NCBI GenBank assembly: GCA_022824365.1
Contig: JAJEAA010000008.1
Span: 50,723 to 114,722, forward strand
Length of the DNA stretch: 64,000 bases
Source: Anaerolineae bacterium
GTDB taxonomy: Bacteria; Chloroflexota; Anaerolineae; Aggregatilineales; Phototrophicaceae
Direction: 5' to 3'
Shown piece after piece: positions 36,080 to 44,801 of the stretch. The notes beneath the pieces were generated by a model. The model was not told the DNA's origin and did no database searches. It was given only the letters and a program-made list of their open reading frames with translations. Each line of letters begins with the position of its first letter. Position 1 is the stretch's first letter. A program made the position numbers and the translations under genes.

Positions 36080-37630
36080 TCATTCCCACTCGATTGTGCC
36101 GGGTGGCTTGCTGGTTATATCATAGGCGACGCGGTTAATGCCAGCAACTTCGTTGACGATGCGGGCGCTGACCCGCGCGAGCAAGTCGTAGGGCAGGCGC
36201 GCCCAATCGGCCGTCATGAAGTCGTCCGTGGTGACGGCGCGCAAGACCAGGACTTCTTCATAGCTGCGCTTATCGCCCATGACGCCGACGCTCTTCACCG
36301 GCAACAGAACAGCAAAGCTTTGCGCCGTGCCCTTCCTCAGCATGCCGGCGGCTTCGAGTTCATCGGTGAAGATGGCATCGGCCTCGCGCAATTTCTCCAG
36401 CCGCTCCCAACTGAGCGCGCCCAGACAGCGAATCGCCAAGCCAGGACCGGGAAATGGCTGCCGCCAAACGATCGCTTCGGGCAACCCCAGCGCTAAGCCG
36501 ATCTCCCGCACCTCGTCCTTGAAGCAGTCCCGCAGTGGCTCAACCAATTCAAAATGAAGATCATCGGGCAAGCCGCCGACATTATGATGCGATTTGATCG
36601 TCTTCGCGCTTTTGCTATCCGCCGCGCTTTCGATGATATCGGGATAGATCGTGCCCTGCGCCAGAAAGCGGATGCCACGCAGGCGGCGCGCTTCTTCGCT
36701 GAAGACATCGACGAAGAGTTTGCCGATAATCTTCCGCTTCGCTTCCGGCTCGGTCACGCCTTGCAGCGCGCCCAGAAAGCTCTCAACGGCGTTCACCGCG
36801 ATGAGATTCATGCCCTGTTCCTGACGAAAGACCCGCAGGACCTGCTCCGCCTCGCCTTTTCGCAGCAGACCATGATCGACGAAGATGCAGGTGAGCCGCT
36901 CGCCGATGGCGCGCTGTATCAAAGCGCCGACCACGGCGGAATCAACGCCGCCGCTTAATGCCAGCAGAACGCGCTCATCTCGAACTTGGGCGCGAATCTT
37001 CTCGATCGCGTCTTCGATGAAAGATTCAGCTGACCACTTTCTTTGACAAGCGCATATCCGAAACAGGAAGTTGCTCAGTATCGCCTGACCCTGCGGGCTG
37101 TGCCGCACCTCGGGGTGGAATTGCAATCCGTAGCGGTTTCGGCTCAGGTCGCCAATGGCGGCGTAGGGAGAATTGTCCGATTCAGCCAAAGCGCTGTAAC
37201 CCGATGGCAGCGCCTCGATCCGATCGCCATGGGACATCCACACGAGCAGGTCGGCCGCCAACCCGTCAAAGAGCGGACTGCGCGCTTGATGCGTGATGAT
37301 CGCGGGTCCATATTCTCTGGTCTTTGCCGAAGCGACCACCCCGCCGGCCGCCTCGGCCAGCAACTGCATCCCATAGCAGATGCCCAGCAGCGGGCTCTCG
37401 CTATCCCGCAGGAATGCCGGCAGCCGCGGCGCATCCCGGTCATAGACGCTGGCCGGTCCACCGGAGAGGATGTAGCCAGCGGGCTGATGCTGATTGATGC
37501 GCTCGGCAGCGCCATCGTGGGCATAGACTTGGGAGTAGACGCCGAGCTCGCGGATGCGGCGCGCGATCAATTGCGTATACTGCGAGCCGAAGTCGATGAC
37601 CGCGATGCCGCCCCGTTTCAGATCGTCCAT
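36080..37630 (-). CDS. guaA: GMP synthase (glutamine-hydrolysing)
   Basis: Converts XMP to GMP with glutamine and ATP, last step of guanine nucleotide synthesis; cytoplasmic. 516 aa, the family's usual length. N-terminal class I amidotransferase with Cys in L-L-G-I-C-Y-G-M-Q and the His-x-Glu in F-H-P-E-V-R-H; ATP-pyrophosphatase P-loop [10 protein letters not shown]-terminal GMPS dimerisation domain ending '[14 protein letters not shown]', the invariant end of the family. ATG at 37630. Confidence 0.97.
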   Translation of the reverse strand: MDDLKRGGIAVIDFGSQYTQLIARRIRELGVYSQVYAHDGAAERINQHQPAGYILSGGPASVYDRDAPRLPAFLRDSESPLLGICYGMQLLAEAAGGVVASAKTREYGPAIITHQARSPLFDGLAADLLVWMSHGDRIEALPSGYSALAESDNSPYAAIGDLSRNRYGLQFHPEVRHSPQGQAILSNFLFRICACQRKWSAESFIEDAIEKIRAQVRDERVLLALSGGVDSAVVGALIQRAIGERLTCIFVDHGLLRKGEAEQVLRVFRQEQGMNLIAVNAVESFLGALQGVTEPEAKRKIIGKLFVDVFSEEARRLRGIRFLAQGTIYPDIIESAADSKSAKTIKSHHNVGGLPDDLHFELVEPLRDCFKDEVREIGLALGLPEAIVWRQPFPGPGLAIRCLGALSWERLEKLREADAIFTDELEAAGMLRKGTAQSFAVLLPVKSVGVMGDKRSYEEVLVLRAVTTDDFMTADWARLPYDLLARVSARIVNEVAGINRVAYDITSKPPGTIEWE

Positions 37631-37690
37631 ACTAGATTGCTTCGTCCCAAAGCCCTGAACGCGGCCCGCATACTCTTCAGCCCGGGCCGA

Positions 37691-38809
37691 TCACTCGAGG
37701 AAATCGGCGGATTGTTCCCAGGCGCCGTTGAACACGATTTCGCTCATACTTTTTCGTTCGCGCCGGGAGGATTCTCGCTGCCGATGCATCTCGCTGAGGT
37801 GATCGAGTTCAGACGTTCGATAGCCCAAGGCGATGGCGGTGTAGGGCTCAAACTCGTCCGGGATGCGATACAACTCGCGCGCTTTTTCCGGGAAGAAGCC
37901 GCCCATCTGATGCGCGTAAACGTCATGATCAAGCGCTTGCAGGACCATCTGGGCGATTGCCTGGCCCAGATCGTGGCCCGCGTGACGGTTGATGACATCG
38001 GGTCCCCGATACTTGTGGGCGACCGCGATCATCAGGACGGCCGCATGCTGCGCCCAACTCTGGTTGCCCTCGCGCAATACCGATAGCACTTTCTGGAATT
38101 CCGCTTGATTTTCTTTCGGCGCGACAATAAATCGCCAGGGCTGCAGATTGCTTGAGGAAGCCGCCCAGCGCGCCGCCTCCAATATGCTCAGAAGCGCGCT
38201 ACGGTTGATGCCGCGCCCCCGATCAAAGCCGACCGGGCTCCAGCGGCGGCGGATCAAGGCTTGCAGGGGATAGTCGCTTTGCGGCAGTTTCCGCTCGGGG
38301 CTCAACGCCTTGGCGGCGTCATCAGATGCGGTCGCATAGGACTTGCTAAGCGCGTCAAACACTTTCGGCGCGATCAGCCAGACAAGTTCGCCGTGCCGCG
38401 CCTGCTTGCCCAGCAAGTCAACGCGTGCCAAGCCACCCTTTTTCATCGACGCGTCAACGCCGGTCAACTGATGAACCAGCAGGCTCATATCGGGATTGTG
38501 CCCGACAAACATGATCTCGTCATCGACGCGCGATTCACGGGTCAGGCGGTTGATGTCGTTCAGGTCGAAACCGAAGTTGACTTCGTCGGCCAGGCTGACT
38601 GGCAAGCGGAGCGTATCGCCGACGATCTCGGCCGTTTGTCGCGCGCGAAGGCGTGGGCTGCTGAAGATTCGGGCGGGCCGCAAGTTCAGGCGTTTCATCA
38701 CTTTGGCGGATGCGGCCACGCGCCGCCGGCCGCGCGCGGTCAGTTGGCGGGAGAAATCATCCTCCGCCATGTCTTCGGCGATGCCATGTCTTAGGAAATA
38801 ATATCTCAT
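37691..38809 (-). CDS. SixA phosphohistidine phosphatase-nitroreductase fusion
   Basis: 372 aa in one frame. Residues 1-about 155 are a SixA-type histidine phosphatase: R7-H8-G9 catalytic motif, S-S-P-R-L-R-A-R-Q-T, and the second His in F-V-G-H104-N-P-D. Residues about 178-345 are a nitroreductase-fold FMN domain: 'IRRRWSPVGFDRGRGINRSA', 'ARWAASSSNLQPWRFIVA', 'GHDLGQAIAQMVLQALDHDV', 'PYTAIALGYR'. The linker (about 155-178) is continuous with no stop or frameshift sign. Ends 60 nt before guaA's start. Each domain is clear; their union in one chain is unusual. Confidence 0.85.
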   Translation of the reverse strand: MRYYFLRHGIAEDMAEDDFSRQLTARGRRRVAASAKVMKRLNLRPARIFSSPRLRARQTAEIVGDTLRLPVSLADEVNFGFDLNDINRLTRESRVDDEIMFVGHNPDMSLLVHQLTGVDASMKKGGLARVDLLGKQARHGELVWLIAPKVFDALSKSYATASDDAAKALSPERKLPQSDYPLQALIRRRWSPVGFDRGRGINRSALLSILEAARWAASSSNLQPWRFIVAPKENQAEFQKVLSVLREGNQSWAQHAAVLMIAVAHKYRGPDVINRHAGHDLGQAIAQMVLQALDHDVYAHQMGGFFPEKARELYRIPDEFEPYTAIALGYRTSELDHLSEMHRQRESSRRERKSMSEIVFNGAWEQSADFLE

Positions 38810-38848
38810 GCTCGCTTTCCCGGTTGCCGTAATAAAGCTGACAGTTCA

Positions 38849-39151
38849 TCAATTGGGCGCAGGCGCCGCCTCTGCCTTCTTGCTTTCGGTCTTTGGCTCG
38901 GTCTTGGGTTCGGTTTTCTTCTCCGCCGCGGCTTTGCCATTTTCCCCCGCGCCGGCTGGCTTGGCGGGGTTCTTCGCTTTGTTGTTGTCGTTCACGTAGA
39001 ATCCGCTGCCTTTGAAGATGATGCCCGCCGGCTGGATCACGCGCGTGACGCCCTGACCGGTAGTGGGGCAGAGTTCCAGCGGGCTATCGCGGAATTTCTG
39101 ACGATAGTCGAAGGTCGTGCCGTCCTCACGGCGATACGTATAAATTGGCAT
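38849..39151 (-). CDS. FmdB-like protein with degenerate zinc ribbon
   Basis: 100 aa. The first 55 residues follow the FmdB/CxxC_CxxC_SSSS pattern (M-P-I-Y-x-Y-R at the start; 'VIQPAGIIFKGSGFYVND' at the end), but three of the four zinc Cys are replaced: Y-R-R-E-D-G-T where C-x-x-C is expected, and L-C-P-T-T-G where the second C-x-x-C is expected. The tail (about 58-100) is a low-complexity Lys/Glu/Ala/Pro segment with K-T-E-P repeats. Function of the family is unsettled; a regulatory role has been proposed. ATG at 39151. Confidence 0.75.
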   Translation of the reverse strand: MPIYTYRREDGTTFDYRQKFRDSPLELCPTTGQGVTRVIQPAGIIFKGSGFYVNDNNKAKNPAKPAGAGENGKAAAEKKTEPKTEPKTESKKAEAAPAPN

Positions 39152-39304
39152 GCGGATACACCCTCAATCACTGGCATTAAAGCCAATATATTAGCTGAAA
39201 ACTCCGGAGAATTGCACAGGCAATTCCGTCCGCGCTGTGATTCCGCGCGGCCTGGAGCTTACGCGATCCGCATTGAACTGGCAATTCGCCCCCGCGCCGT
39301 TACA

Positions 39305-39448
39305 ATGAGCGCTGCGCAGAGCGAAGAGGCGACAGATCTTATGAGCGGGTTCCTCGTGCCAGCCCTCGCGGTTGGCTTGATTGTCATCGCGGCGATCGAT
39401 ATTTATCGCAGCCGGCGCAAGCAAAAGACGGGCATCGACAGCGACTGA
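39305..39448 (+). CDS. Possible small single-TM protein
   Basis: 47 aa: a short N-terminus, one hydrophobic helix ('FLVPALAVGLIVIAAIDIY') and a basic end R-S-R-R-K-Q-K. The topology looks like a small membrane protein, but there is no clear ribosome site and no family I recognise. It lies in the gap between the FmdB-like gene and a methyltransferase, both on the other strand. Confidence 0.3.
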   Translation: MSAAQSEEATDLMSGFLVPALAVGLIVIAAIDIYRSRRKQKTGIDSD

Positions 39449-39471
39449 AGCTCAGGGACGGCCCGAGGACT

Positions 39472-40146
39472 TTATGGCTTGGTCGCTTCGAAGACCATCG
39501 TCTCGTAGCGCATCGCCTTCTCATTGCCGACGTAGCTGCCGTGCTGCTCCAGACCGAGCAGTCGCTTATCCTCGCTTTCGCCCGGTTGTACGCGGACGAC
39601 ACTGCGAAAGCCTGCCTCCGACAGTGCTTGTGTCAAGGTCATTTCGTCGTAAATGAATTTGTGCCGCCAGCCGTGGAAGGACTGGTTGATGGCATGCGCC
39701 GGGCTGAAGTCGCCGAACTGGGGACGGAAGGTCCGCATGATCCAGCGAATGTAGGTCGCTTGTTCGGCGCCATCGGGCTTGGCGTAGAGCGCGATGATCT
39801 GCTGCAGGTCGGGCGTCGCGAGTCTTATTTTGCCGCCGGGCTTCAGCGCGCGGAAGCATTCGCCCAGCATCGCCGTCGCCTCTTCGAATTCGAGGTGTTC
39901 AATGACATGTTCGCTGAATATGTAATTGAGGGCGCCTGTCGGGATAGGGAAGGGGCGGCGCGCATCCAGGAAGACGGCGCCCGGTTCAATCGGATAGAGC
40001 GTCGTATTCAGCCAGCCGCGCAGCAGGTTGTGCCCGCTGCCGATCTGCAATCCCGCAGGTGATGCTTCCGACAGGTAGTGCTTGATTTGGATCGGGGCGA
40101 CCCAAGTCCAATACCGCTGCCTCAGACGAAACGTTAAACTTGCCAT
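39472..40146 (-). CDS. Class I SAM-dependent methyltransferase
   Basis: 224 aa. SAM loop L-Q-I-G-S-G-H-N near residue 35; 'YIFSEHVIEHLEFEEATAML' and 'ALKPGGKIRLATPDLQQI' are the Methyltransf_11 signature used by many polysaccharide and surface-glycan methyltransferases; the C-terminal half contains several His/Trp ('AHAINQSFHGWRHKFIYDE'). No TM or signal. Substrate unknown; related proteins act on capsule or glycan sugars. Confidence 0.85.
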   Translation of the reverse strand: MASLTFRLRQRYWTWVAPIQIKHYLSEASPAGLQIGSGHNLLRGWLNTTLYPIEPGAVFLDARRPFPIPTGALNYIFSEHVIEHLEFEEATAMLGECFRALKPGGKIRLATPDLQQIIALYAKPDGAEQATYIRWIMRTFRPQFGDFSPAHAINQSFHGWRHKFIYDEMTLTQALSEAGFRSVVRVQPGESEDKRLLGLEQHGSYVGNEKAMRYETMVFEATKP

Positions 40147-40301
40147 CTGCCGTCCTGTCCCGCCTGACAGTTACATCGCTTGATTCGATACCGAATCAAT
40201 TTTGGCAGACATCACAGAGTCGCGCTAGCGGAACAACGGTAGGGTTGAAGGCGCTACAATGCGCTGACGCCGAGAGACGGCTTCGGGTCGCTTGCCAGGT
40301 T

Positions 40302-42551
40302 CTAGTCGCAGCGCCTTTCGATTTCTTCGAAAATCTTGGGGCACTCATCGGCGGTGTTGTCGGCAAAGATCACGTTTTCCATGTCGGCGGTTGCATAGGC
40401 GCCGGTGGCAATGGCGCCGCCTTTCGCCGCTTGATTGCGTTGAAGCGAGCTGTCGGTCAAGTCGAAGCTGCTGTAGGAGAAAATGGCGCCGCCTTGGTCG
40501 GTTGTCGCATTGCCGTGGAAGATGCTGTCAGTGATCTGCATGGCGGTTGACGATGCGGCGTAGATTGCGCCGCCAGATAATTCGCCAATGTTGCCCGTGA
40601 ATATGCTGTTGGAGATGCTAACGCTGCCATTGTAAATGTAGAGCGCGCCGCCTCTGAATTCCTGAGCTTCGTTGTTCGCGAAGACGCTGTCGCTGATGAC
40701 AATATCGCTATCGTGGCTGTATATGGCGCCGCCGTCCTTGGTTGCCAAAGCCTCCATTATGGAGACCTTGCTAAGTCTCAGCCGGCCGTAGCGGATATAT
40801 ATCGCGCCGCCGCTGAAGTCCGTTAGATAGCTAGCGCCAAAGCCTTTCAATGACAGATTGTTAATTGTCAAATTCCCGTATCTGATCACGAACTGAACGC
40901 CGCCCAGTTTGTGGTTCTCGCTCTCAATGACGATCTCGCCGGTGATATCGGGCATTATGTCGTTTACTTTGAAGTCGCCTGTAATGCGGATAGTGTCGGG
41001 TCCGGCGCCAGCGATACAGCCGCCCATCGCTTCGTCGCGGTTGGCGGAGCGAATCGCGTCTGCCAGGCTGCAATCTTCATCGACAATGATGTCGGGGCTT
41101 TTGACGGGCGTGCGAAGAGGATTTATGTATTCCGCGTCGACCCAATCGACCGCTTCGTAAGCGCCGATATCGCAAGCGTCGCCTTGTGGCCGCGACGTGC
41201 CGTGCTGATCATGTTCGAGGCAATAGTCAGGTGCGGCGCGATTGATGGCGAGACTTTCACGCTGCAAGGGAAAATAAAGCGGAGAGCCGGCGAAACGAGT
41301 CAGTTGGGGGTCGCCACGGTAACGCGGCTTGCAACTGCCGTCTTCAATCCAGTTGCCGCGATTCTCCGCCAGGCCGCCAACGCAATCGCCCCCCTTGCTG
41401 CCAGCGATAAGGCTGTTGCGCAGATTCAATAAATCCGGCGCGCGCGTGTAGACGCCGCCGCCATTAAGCGCCGCGTTATCCGCTATGGTCACATGCGTCA
41501 TGGTCGCCTCCCTGTTTTCCAAGTAAAGCGCGCCGCCGTTGCCGCCAGCCCTATTGTCGTAGAATGTAGTGTTGGATACATGGACATCTGGCGCAACTAC
41601 GAACAGTGCGCCGCCACGTTCTATCGCGCGATTTCCCGTCAACGCGCTTTGCGTAAGCTTCAGCCCGCCGAGGAGGGCGTAGTTAGAAAACCGCCTTTCC
41701 CAATAGATGGCGCCGCCATTGTTTCCGGCAAGATTGTCGGATATGGTCGTGTCAACTATCGACGCGTCTACGCTCACGAGGAGCAACCCGCCGCCCTGGT
41801 CCATGGCTCGGTTGGCATGCACCTTGCTGTGTTTGATCTCGATGTACGAATCAACAGCCAATATGCCGCCTGCGGACTCCTTGGCGAAATTGCGCTCGAC
41901 CTGGCTATCCGCGATAGTTGTAGCGCTTCGCCAGACGTGAATTGCCCCGGAGCGAGTTGCCATGTTCCCAGATACTACGCTCTCAGATAGATTCAACCCC
42001 CCTTGATCGAGATACACTGCGCTGCCGTTCCCGGCGCTGTTGCCGCTTATGAATGACTTCCGGATGGAAATCGTTCCGGTTGCGGCATAGATTGCGCCGC
42101 CGTTCTCGCTGGCCGTGCTGTTGCTTATGCTGCTGTTCGATAGCTTTAACTCTCCATTACGGACATGAATTGCGCCGCCATTCTCGGCGCTGAAGCCGTC
42201 AACGATATGCAAGTTGCTGATCGTCAAGTCGTGATTATGCACGACGAATACCTGATGCAGCTTGTCGCCGCTGATTTGATGACCGACTCCGTCAATGCTC
42301 AAGTCAGTCCAGATGATCGGCAGGGGTTCTGTCAGCGTGATGTCCGATTTCAAGTAGATGTGAGGTTTTCCCCAGGTGGGCATGCGGCAGCCGCCGGTTG
42401 ACGTCTCTGTATTGTAGGTTGTGATGGCGTCATGCAGGCTGCAATTTTCGTCGACGCGGATGTCTCTGGCCAGCGCTGCAGGAGGCGCCAGCAGCATGAA
42501 ATGCAGAAGCAAGCAGAGCAATGCTTGAAAGGAAGCAGTCTTGATTCGCAT
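40302..42551 (-). CDS. Secreted CSLREA/right-handed beta-helix protein
   Basis: 749 aa from ATG 42551 (GGGAG 7 nt upstream). Sec signal M-R-I-K-T-A-S-F-Q-A-L-L-C-L-L-L. Two CSLREA-like entry modules: 'DENCSLHDAITTYNTETSTG' near residue 33 and a second copy 'DEDCSLADAIRSANRDEAMG' near 515, each followed by a beta-helix of about 20-25-residue coils with repeated N-G-G-A-I-Y, G-S-A-V-Y, G-G-A-L-F/Y. The first helix is closed by a 'DIGAYEAVDW' cap typical of choice-of-anchor proteins. Cys pairs at coil ends. Likely surface-exposed or secreted, perhaps adhesion or polysaccharide binding; no polysaccharide-lyase catalytic motif identified. The second module ends without the cap, 'ADECPKIFEEIERRCD'. 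Confidence 0.85.
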   Translation of the reverse strand: MRIKTASFQALLCLLLHFMLLAPPAALARDIRVDENCSLHDAITTYNTETSTGGCRMPTWGKPHIYLKSDITLTEPLPIIWTDLSIDGVGHQISGDKLHQVFVVHNHDLTISNLHIVDGFSAENGGAIHVRNGELKLSNSSISNSTASENGGAIYAATGTISIRKSFISGNSAGNGSAVYLDQGGLNLSESVVSGNMATRSGAIHVWRSATTIADSQVERNFAKESAGGILAVDSYIEIKHSKVHANRAMDQGGGLLLVSVDASIVDTTISDNLAGNNGGAIYWERRFSNYALLGGLKLTQSALTGNRAIERGGALFVVAPDVHVSNTTFYDNRAGGNGGALYLENREATMTHVTIADNAALNGGGVYTRAPDLLNLRNSLIAGSKGGDCVGGLAENRGNWIEDGSCKPRYRGDPQLTRFAGSPLYFPLQRESLAINRAAPDYCLEHDQHGTSRPQGDACDIGAYEAVDWVDAEYINPLRTPVKSPDIIVDEDCSLADAIRSANRDEAMGGCIAGAGPDTIRITGDFKVNDIMPDITGEIVIESENHKLGGVQFVIRYGNLTINNLSLKGFGASYLTDFSGGAIYIRYGRLRLSKVSIMEALATKDGGAIYSHDSDIVISDSVFANNEAQEFRGGALYIYNGSVSISNSIFTGNIGELSGGAIYAASSTAMQITDSIFHGNATTDQGGAIFSYSSFDLTDSSLQRNQAAKGGAIATGAYATADMENVIFADNTADECPKIFEEIERRCD

Positions 42552-42717
42552 GATGACTCCCGACGATGAAACTAACTTTCCCGCAGGGTAGCATAATCCC
42601 GCCCTACGCTGGGCGGCGTTTCTCCGACGCTCGCCTGGCGGCCGGTCGGACTGCGCTCCTATTGAATCGATGACCGCATGGGGGTAGTATCGCATCTATA
42701 AAAGCAAGGGGTGACGC

Positions 42718-43089
42718 TTGATCCGCACCGGCATCGATATGATTGAATGCGACCGCATCGCGCAGGGCATCGAGCGCTTCGGTGAACGCTTTCTGGCGCG
42801 CTTCTTCACCGCTGGCGAGCGGGTAGATTGCGCTGACAGCCCCAATCGCTTGGCCGCGCGCTTCGCCGCCAAAGAAGCGGTGGCCAAGGCTCTCGGCACT
42901 GGCATCGGCGATATTCGCTGGGTCGAGATTGAAGTGCGCACCGACGACGAGCGACGGCGGCCGCGGCTAATTTTGCATGGCGCGGCGCAGTTCCTGGCTG
43001 AGGAGTTGAATTTGACCGAGTGGGATATCAGCTTGTCGCATACCGGGTCGCTGGCGCTGGCGGTAGCGGTGGCCAAATCAGCGGACTAA
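42718..43089 (+). CDS. acpS: Holo-[acyl-carrier-protein] synthase
   Basis: Transfers 4'-phosphopantetheine from CoA to the Ser of acyl carrier protein. 123 aa with a TTG start at 42718, preceded by AAGGGG (42706-42711). Signature: G-I-D-M-I-E-C-D-R-I, metal Asp and Glu in R-F-A-A-K-E-A-V-A-K-A, 'WDISLSHTGSLALAVAV'. Length is normal for AcpS. Its stop overlaps that of the convergent PucR gene by CTAA. Confidence 0.95.
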   Translation: MIRTGIDMIECDRIAQGIERFGERFLARFFTAGERVDCADSPNRLAARFAAKEAVAKALGTGIGDIRWVEIEVRTDDERRRPRLILHGAAQFLAEELNLTEWDISLSHTGSLALAVAVAKSAD

Positions 43090-44711
43090 TCAAGATCGAG
43101 ATCGTCAAAAAGCCGCATCAGTTTCAGCGCGATCTGCAAGTTGAGGCGGGTGGCGGGCGCTGACAGGTCGACAGCGCATATCTCTCGAACGCGCGCCAAG
43201 CGATAATTCAGCGTGCTGCGATGGATATGCAGCGCTTCCGATGTCTGTACGCTGTTGCCGCCCGCGTCCAGGTAGGTTTCCAGCGTGTTGAAGAGGTCCG
43301 TCCCCCGCTCGTCCAGCAGCCGGCGCAGAATCGGCACATGCTCGTTATGCGACAGACCCGCCGGTCCAGCGTGAAAAAGCGTGTGGATATACCCCAAGTC
43401 TTCAAAGCGATGCACGCGGCCGCGGCGGTCGATACGCTGCCCAATCGCCAGTACGTCGTGACATTGCTGGTGGGCCGCGCTGACCTGATCCATGCCGACG
43501 AACTCGCGGCTAATAGCTATCTTCAGGCCGCTCTTGCCGTTTTCCAGTTGCTCTACGAGCGCAGCCGCCAGCTCTTCAATCGCCTCATCCGCCCGCGCCA
43601 GGATGACCACTTGCCCGGCGAATTGCGCCGCCACCGCCTGCCGTTTGCCAACCGTGAGCGCGTGGTTGATCGTGCGATAGGCGCGGCTAGAGCTTGATGG
43701 CTGCCCCTCGCTGATATTCACCAGCAGCATGCGCCAGGGTTGGCGCAGATCGACGCCGTAGCGCAGCGACTGATCGCGGAGAATCGTCTGGCTCGTGCCT
43801 TCGCCTTCGATCAGTTGCGCCATCATGCTGCCCTTCAGCGATGCTTCCGCGGTCTGCAGCGATTCCTGATAGAGCATCAACAAGGCGGCGACGGTCGCGC
43901 CAATTTCTATCGCCATCATGTCTATCGGCGTCAAGGCATGCACATCGGCGATGATCCACATATACCCGTAGATCTCGCCCTGCACGACGATCGGCGCCAG
44001 CAAGCGCTCCATTTCCAAGCCCAGTTCCGGCATCACCGGCAATTGCACGGGCCGCAGCGTCTCGCGAATCCGGGGCAAGTATTCAACTTCCAGCGCCTCG
44101 ATCAAGCGCGGATTGGTGCGCCCGTGCTGAATCGTATAAGTCCGCGCCGAATCAACCGCGGCGATATTGCGATTGGCGATGGCCTCGAAGCGGTCATTCT
44201 CGATGCTGATGGAATGCCCGACCTGGTCCGCCAGCATATTCGCCAGGTCCGGGAAGCCGCCGCCTTCTAGCACCAGCCGCGAAAGCCGCTGCTGTATCGA
44301 AAGCGCGCGGCTAGTCGTGTCCAGGTTCTCTTCCGCGATCCGCTCGTTGATGACCTTGGCGATATCCACAAAGGGGGTCTGATATGGAATCTCAATCAGA
44401 GGCAAGTCCAACTCGTCGCCTATCGACCGCAGGTAATCCGGAATCTCATCCACCAGCATGCCGATAGTGATCGCCAATCCGGTGATGTCGCGCTCTGCCA
44501 TTTGGCGCAGGAATTCGCATTGCTCGGCCGGAGCCTCCGGCATGTTGAATACCGTGGTCAGCACCAACTCGCTGCCGTGCAGCCACTCGGCCTGGTTGGG
44601 CACGCTGACGTTGTGCACCCAGCGTATCGGGCGCTCCAGGCCGCCCGCGCCGGCGACCACGCGCGCATTTGCCAGTATGGGCAGTTGCAGGGCTTCTTTC
44701 AGCGTTAGCAT
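43086..44711 (-). CDS. PucR-family transcriptional regulator
   Basis: 541 aa. N-terminal PucR sensor domain (about 1-125: 'LPILANARVVAGAGGLERPI' and 'DITGLAITIGMLVDEIP'); central GGDEF-like/GAF-like region (about 160-430); C-terminal HTH_30 about 480-535 ('TSEALHIHRSTLNYRLARVR'). The family regulates purine or amino-acid catabolism in response to a small molecule. Own promoter at 44751-44779. Same direction as deoC and the haloalkane dehalogenase upstream. Confidence 0.92.
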   Translation of the reverse strand: MLTLKEALQLPILANARVVAGAGGLERPIRWVHNVSVPNQAEWLHGSELVLTTVFNMPEAPAEQCEFLRQMAERDITGLAITIGMLVDEIPDYLRSIGDELDLPLIEIPYQTPFVDIAKVINERIAEENLDTTSRALSIQQRLSRLVLEGGGFPDLANMLADQVGHSISIENDRFEAIANRNIAAVDSARTYTIQHGRTNPRLIEALEVEYLPRIRETLRPVQLPVMPELGLEMERLLAPIVVQGEIYGYMWIIADVHALTPIDMMAIEIGATVAALLMLYQESLQTAEASLKGSMMAQLIEGEGTSQTILRDQSLRYGVDLRQPWRMLLVNISEGQPSSSSRAYRTINHALTVGKRQAVAAQFAGQVVILARADEAIEELAAALVEQLENGKSGLKIAISREFVGMDQVSAAHQQCHDVLAIGQRIDRRGRVHRFEDLGYIHTLFHAGPAGLSHNEHVPILRRLLDERGTDLFNTLETYLDAGGNSVQTSEALHIHRSTLNYRLARVREICAVDLSAPATRLNLQIALKLMRLFDDLDLD

Positions 44712-44750
44712 GAATGCACAGACTGTTGACCAAGACGGATTATGCAGCAG

Positions 44751-44779
44751 AGTATAGAGTTGTCGGCGGAAAGACGCAA
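44751..44779 (-). promoter_or_regulatory. Predicted promoter of PucR-family regulator
   Basis: Minus strand: -35 TTGCGT (44779-44774), 17-bp spacer, -10 TATACT (44756-44751). Predicted start about 44744, leader about 33 nt. Confidence 0.6.
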
Positions 44780-44801
44780 AGGTGAAGCGCCGGGCGCGGC
44801 T

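Noticed and set aside
37043..38086. 347-codon plus-strand frame
   Set aside because: Antisense to guaA and the nitroreductase domain; no recognisable domain.
40302..42551. Periodic repeats considered as a CRISPR array or tandem DNA repeat
   Set aside because: Periodicity is at protein level (beta-helix coils of about 20-25 residues); DNA units are too diverged and lie in one open frame.
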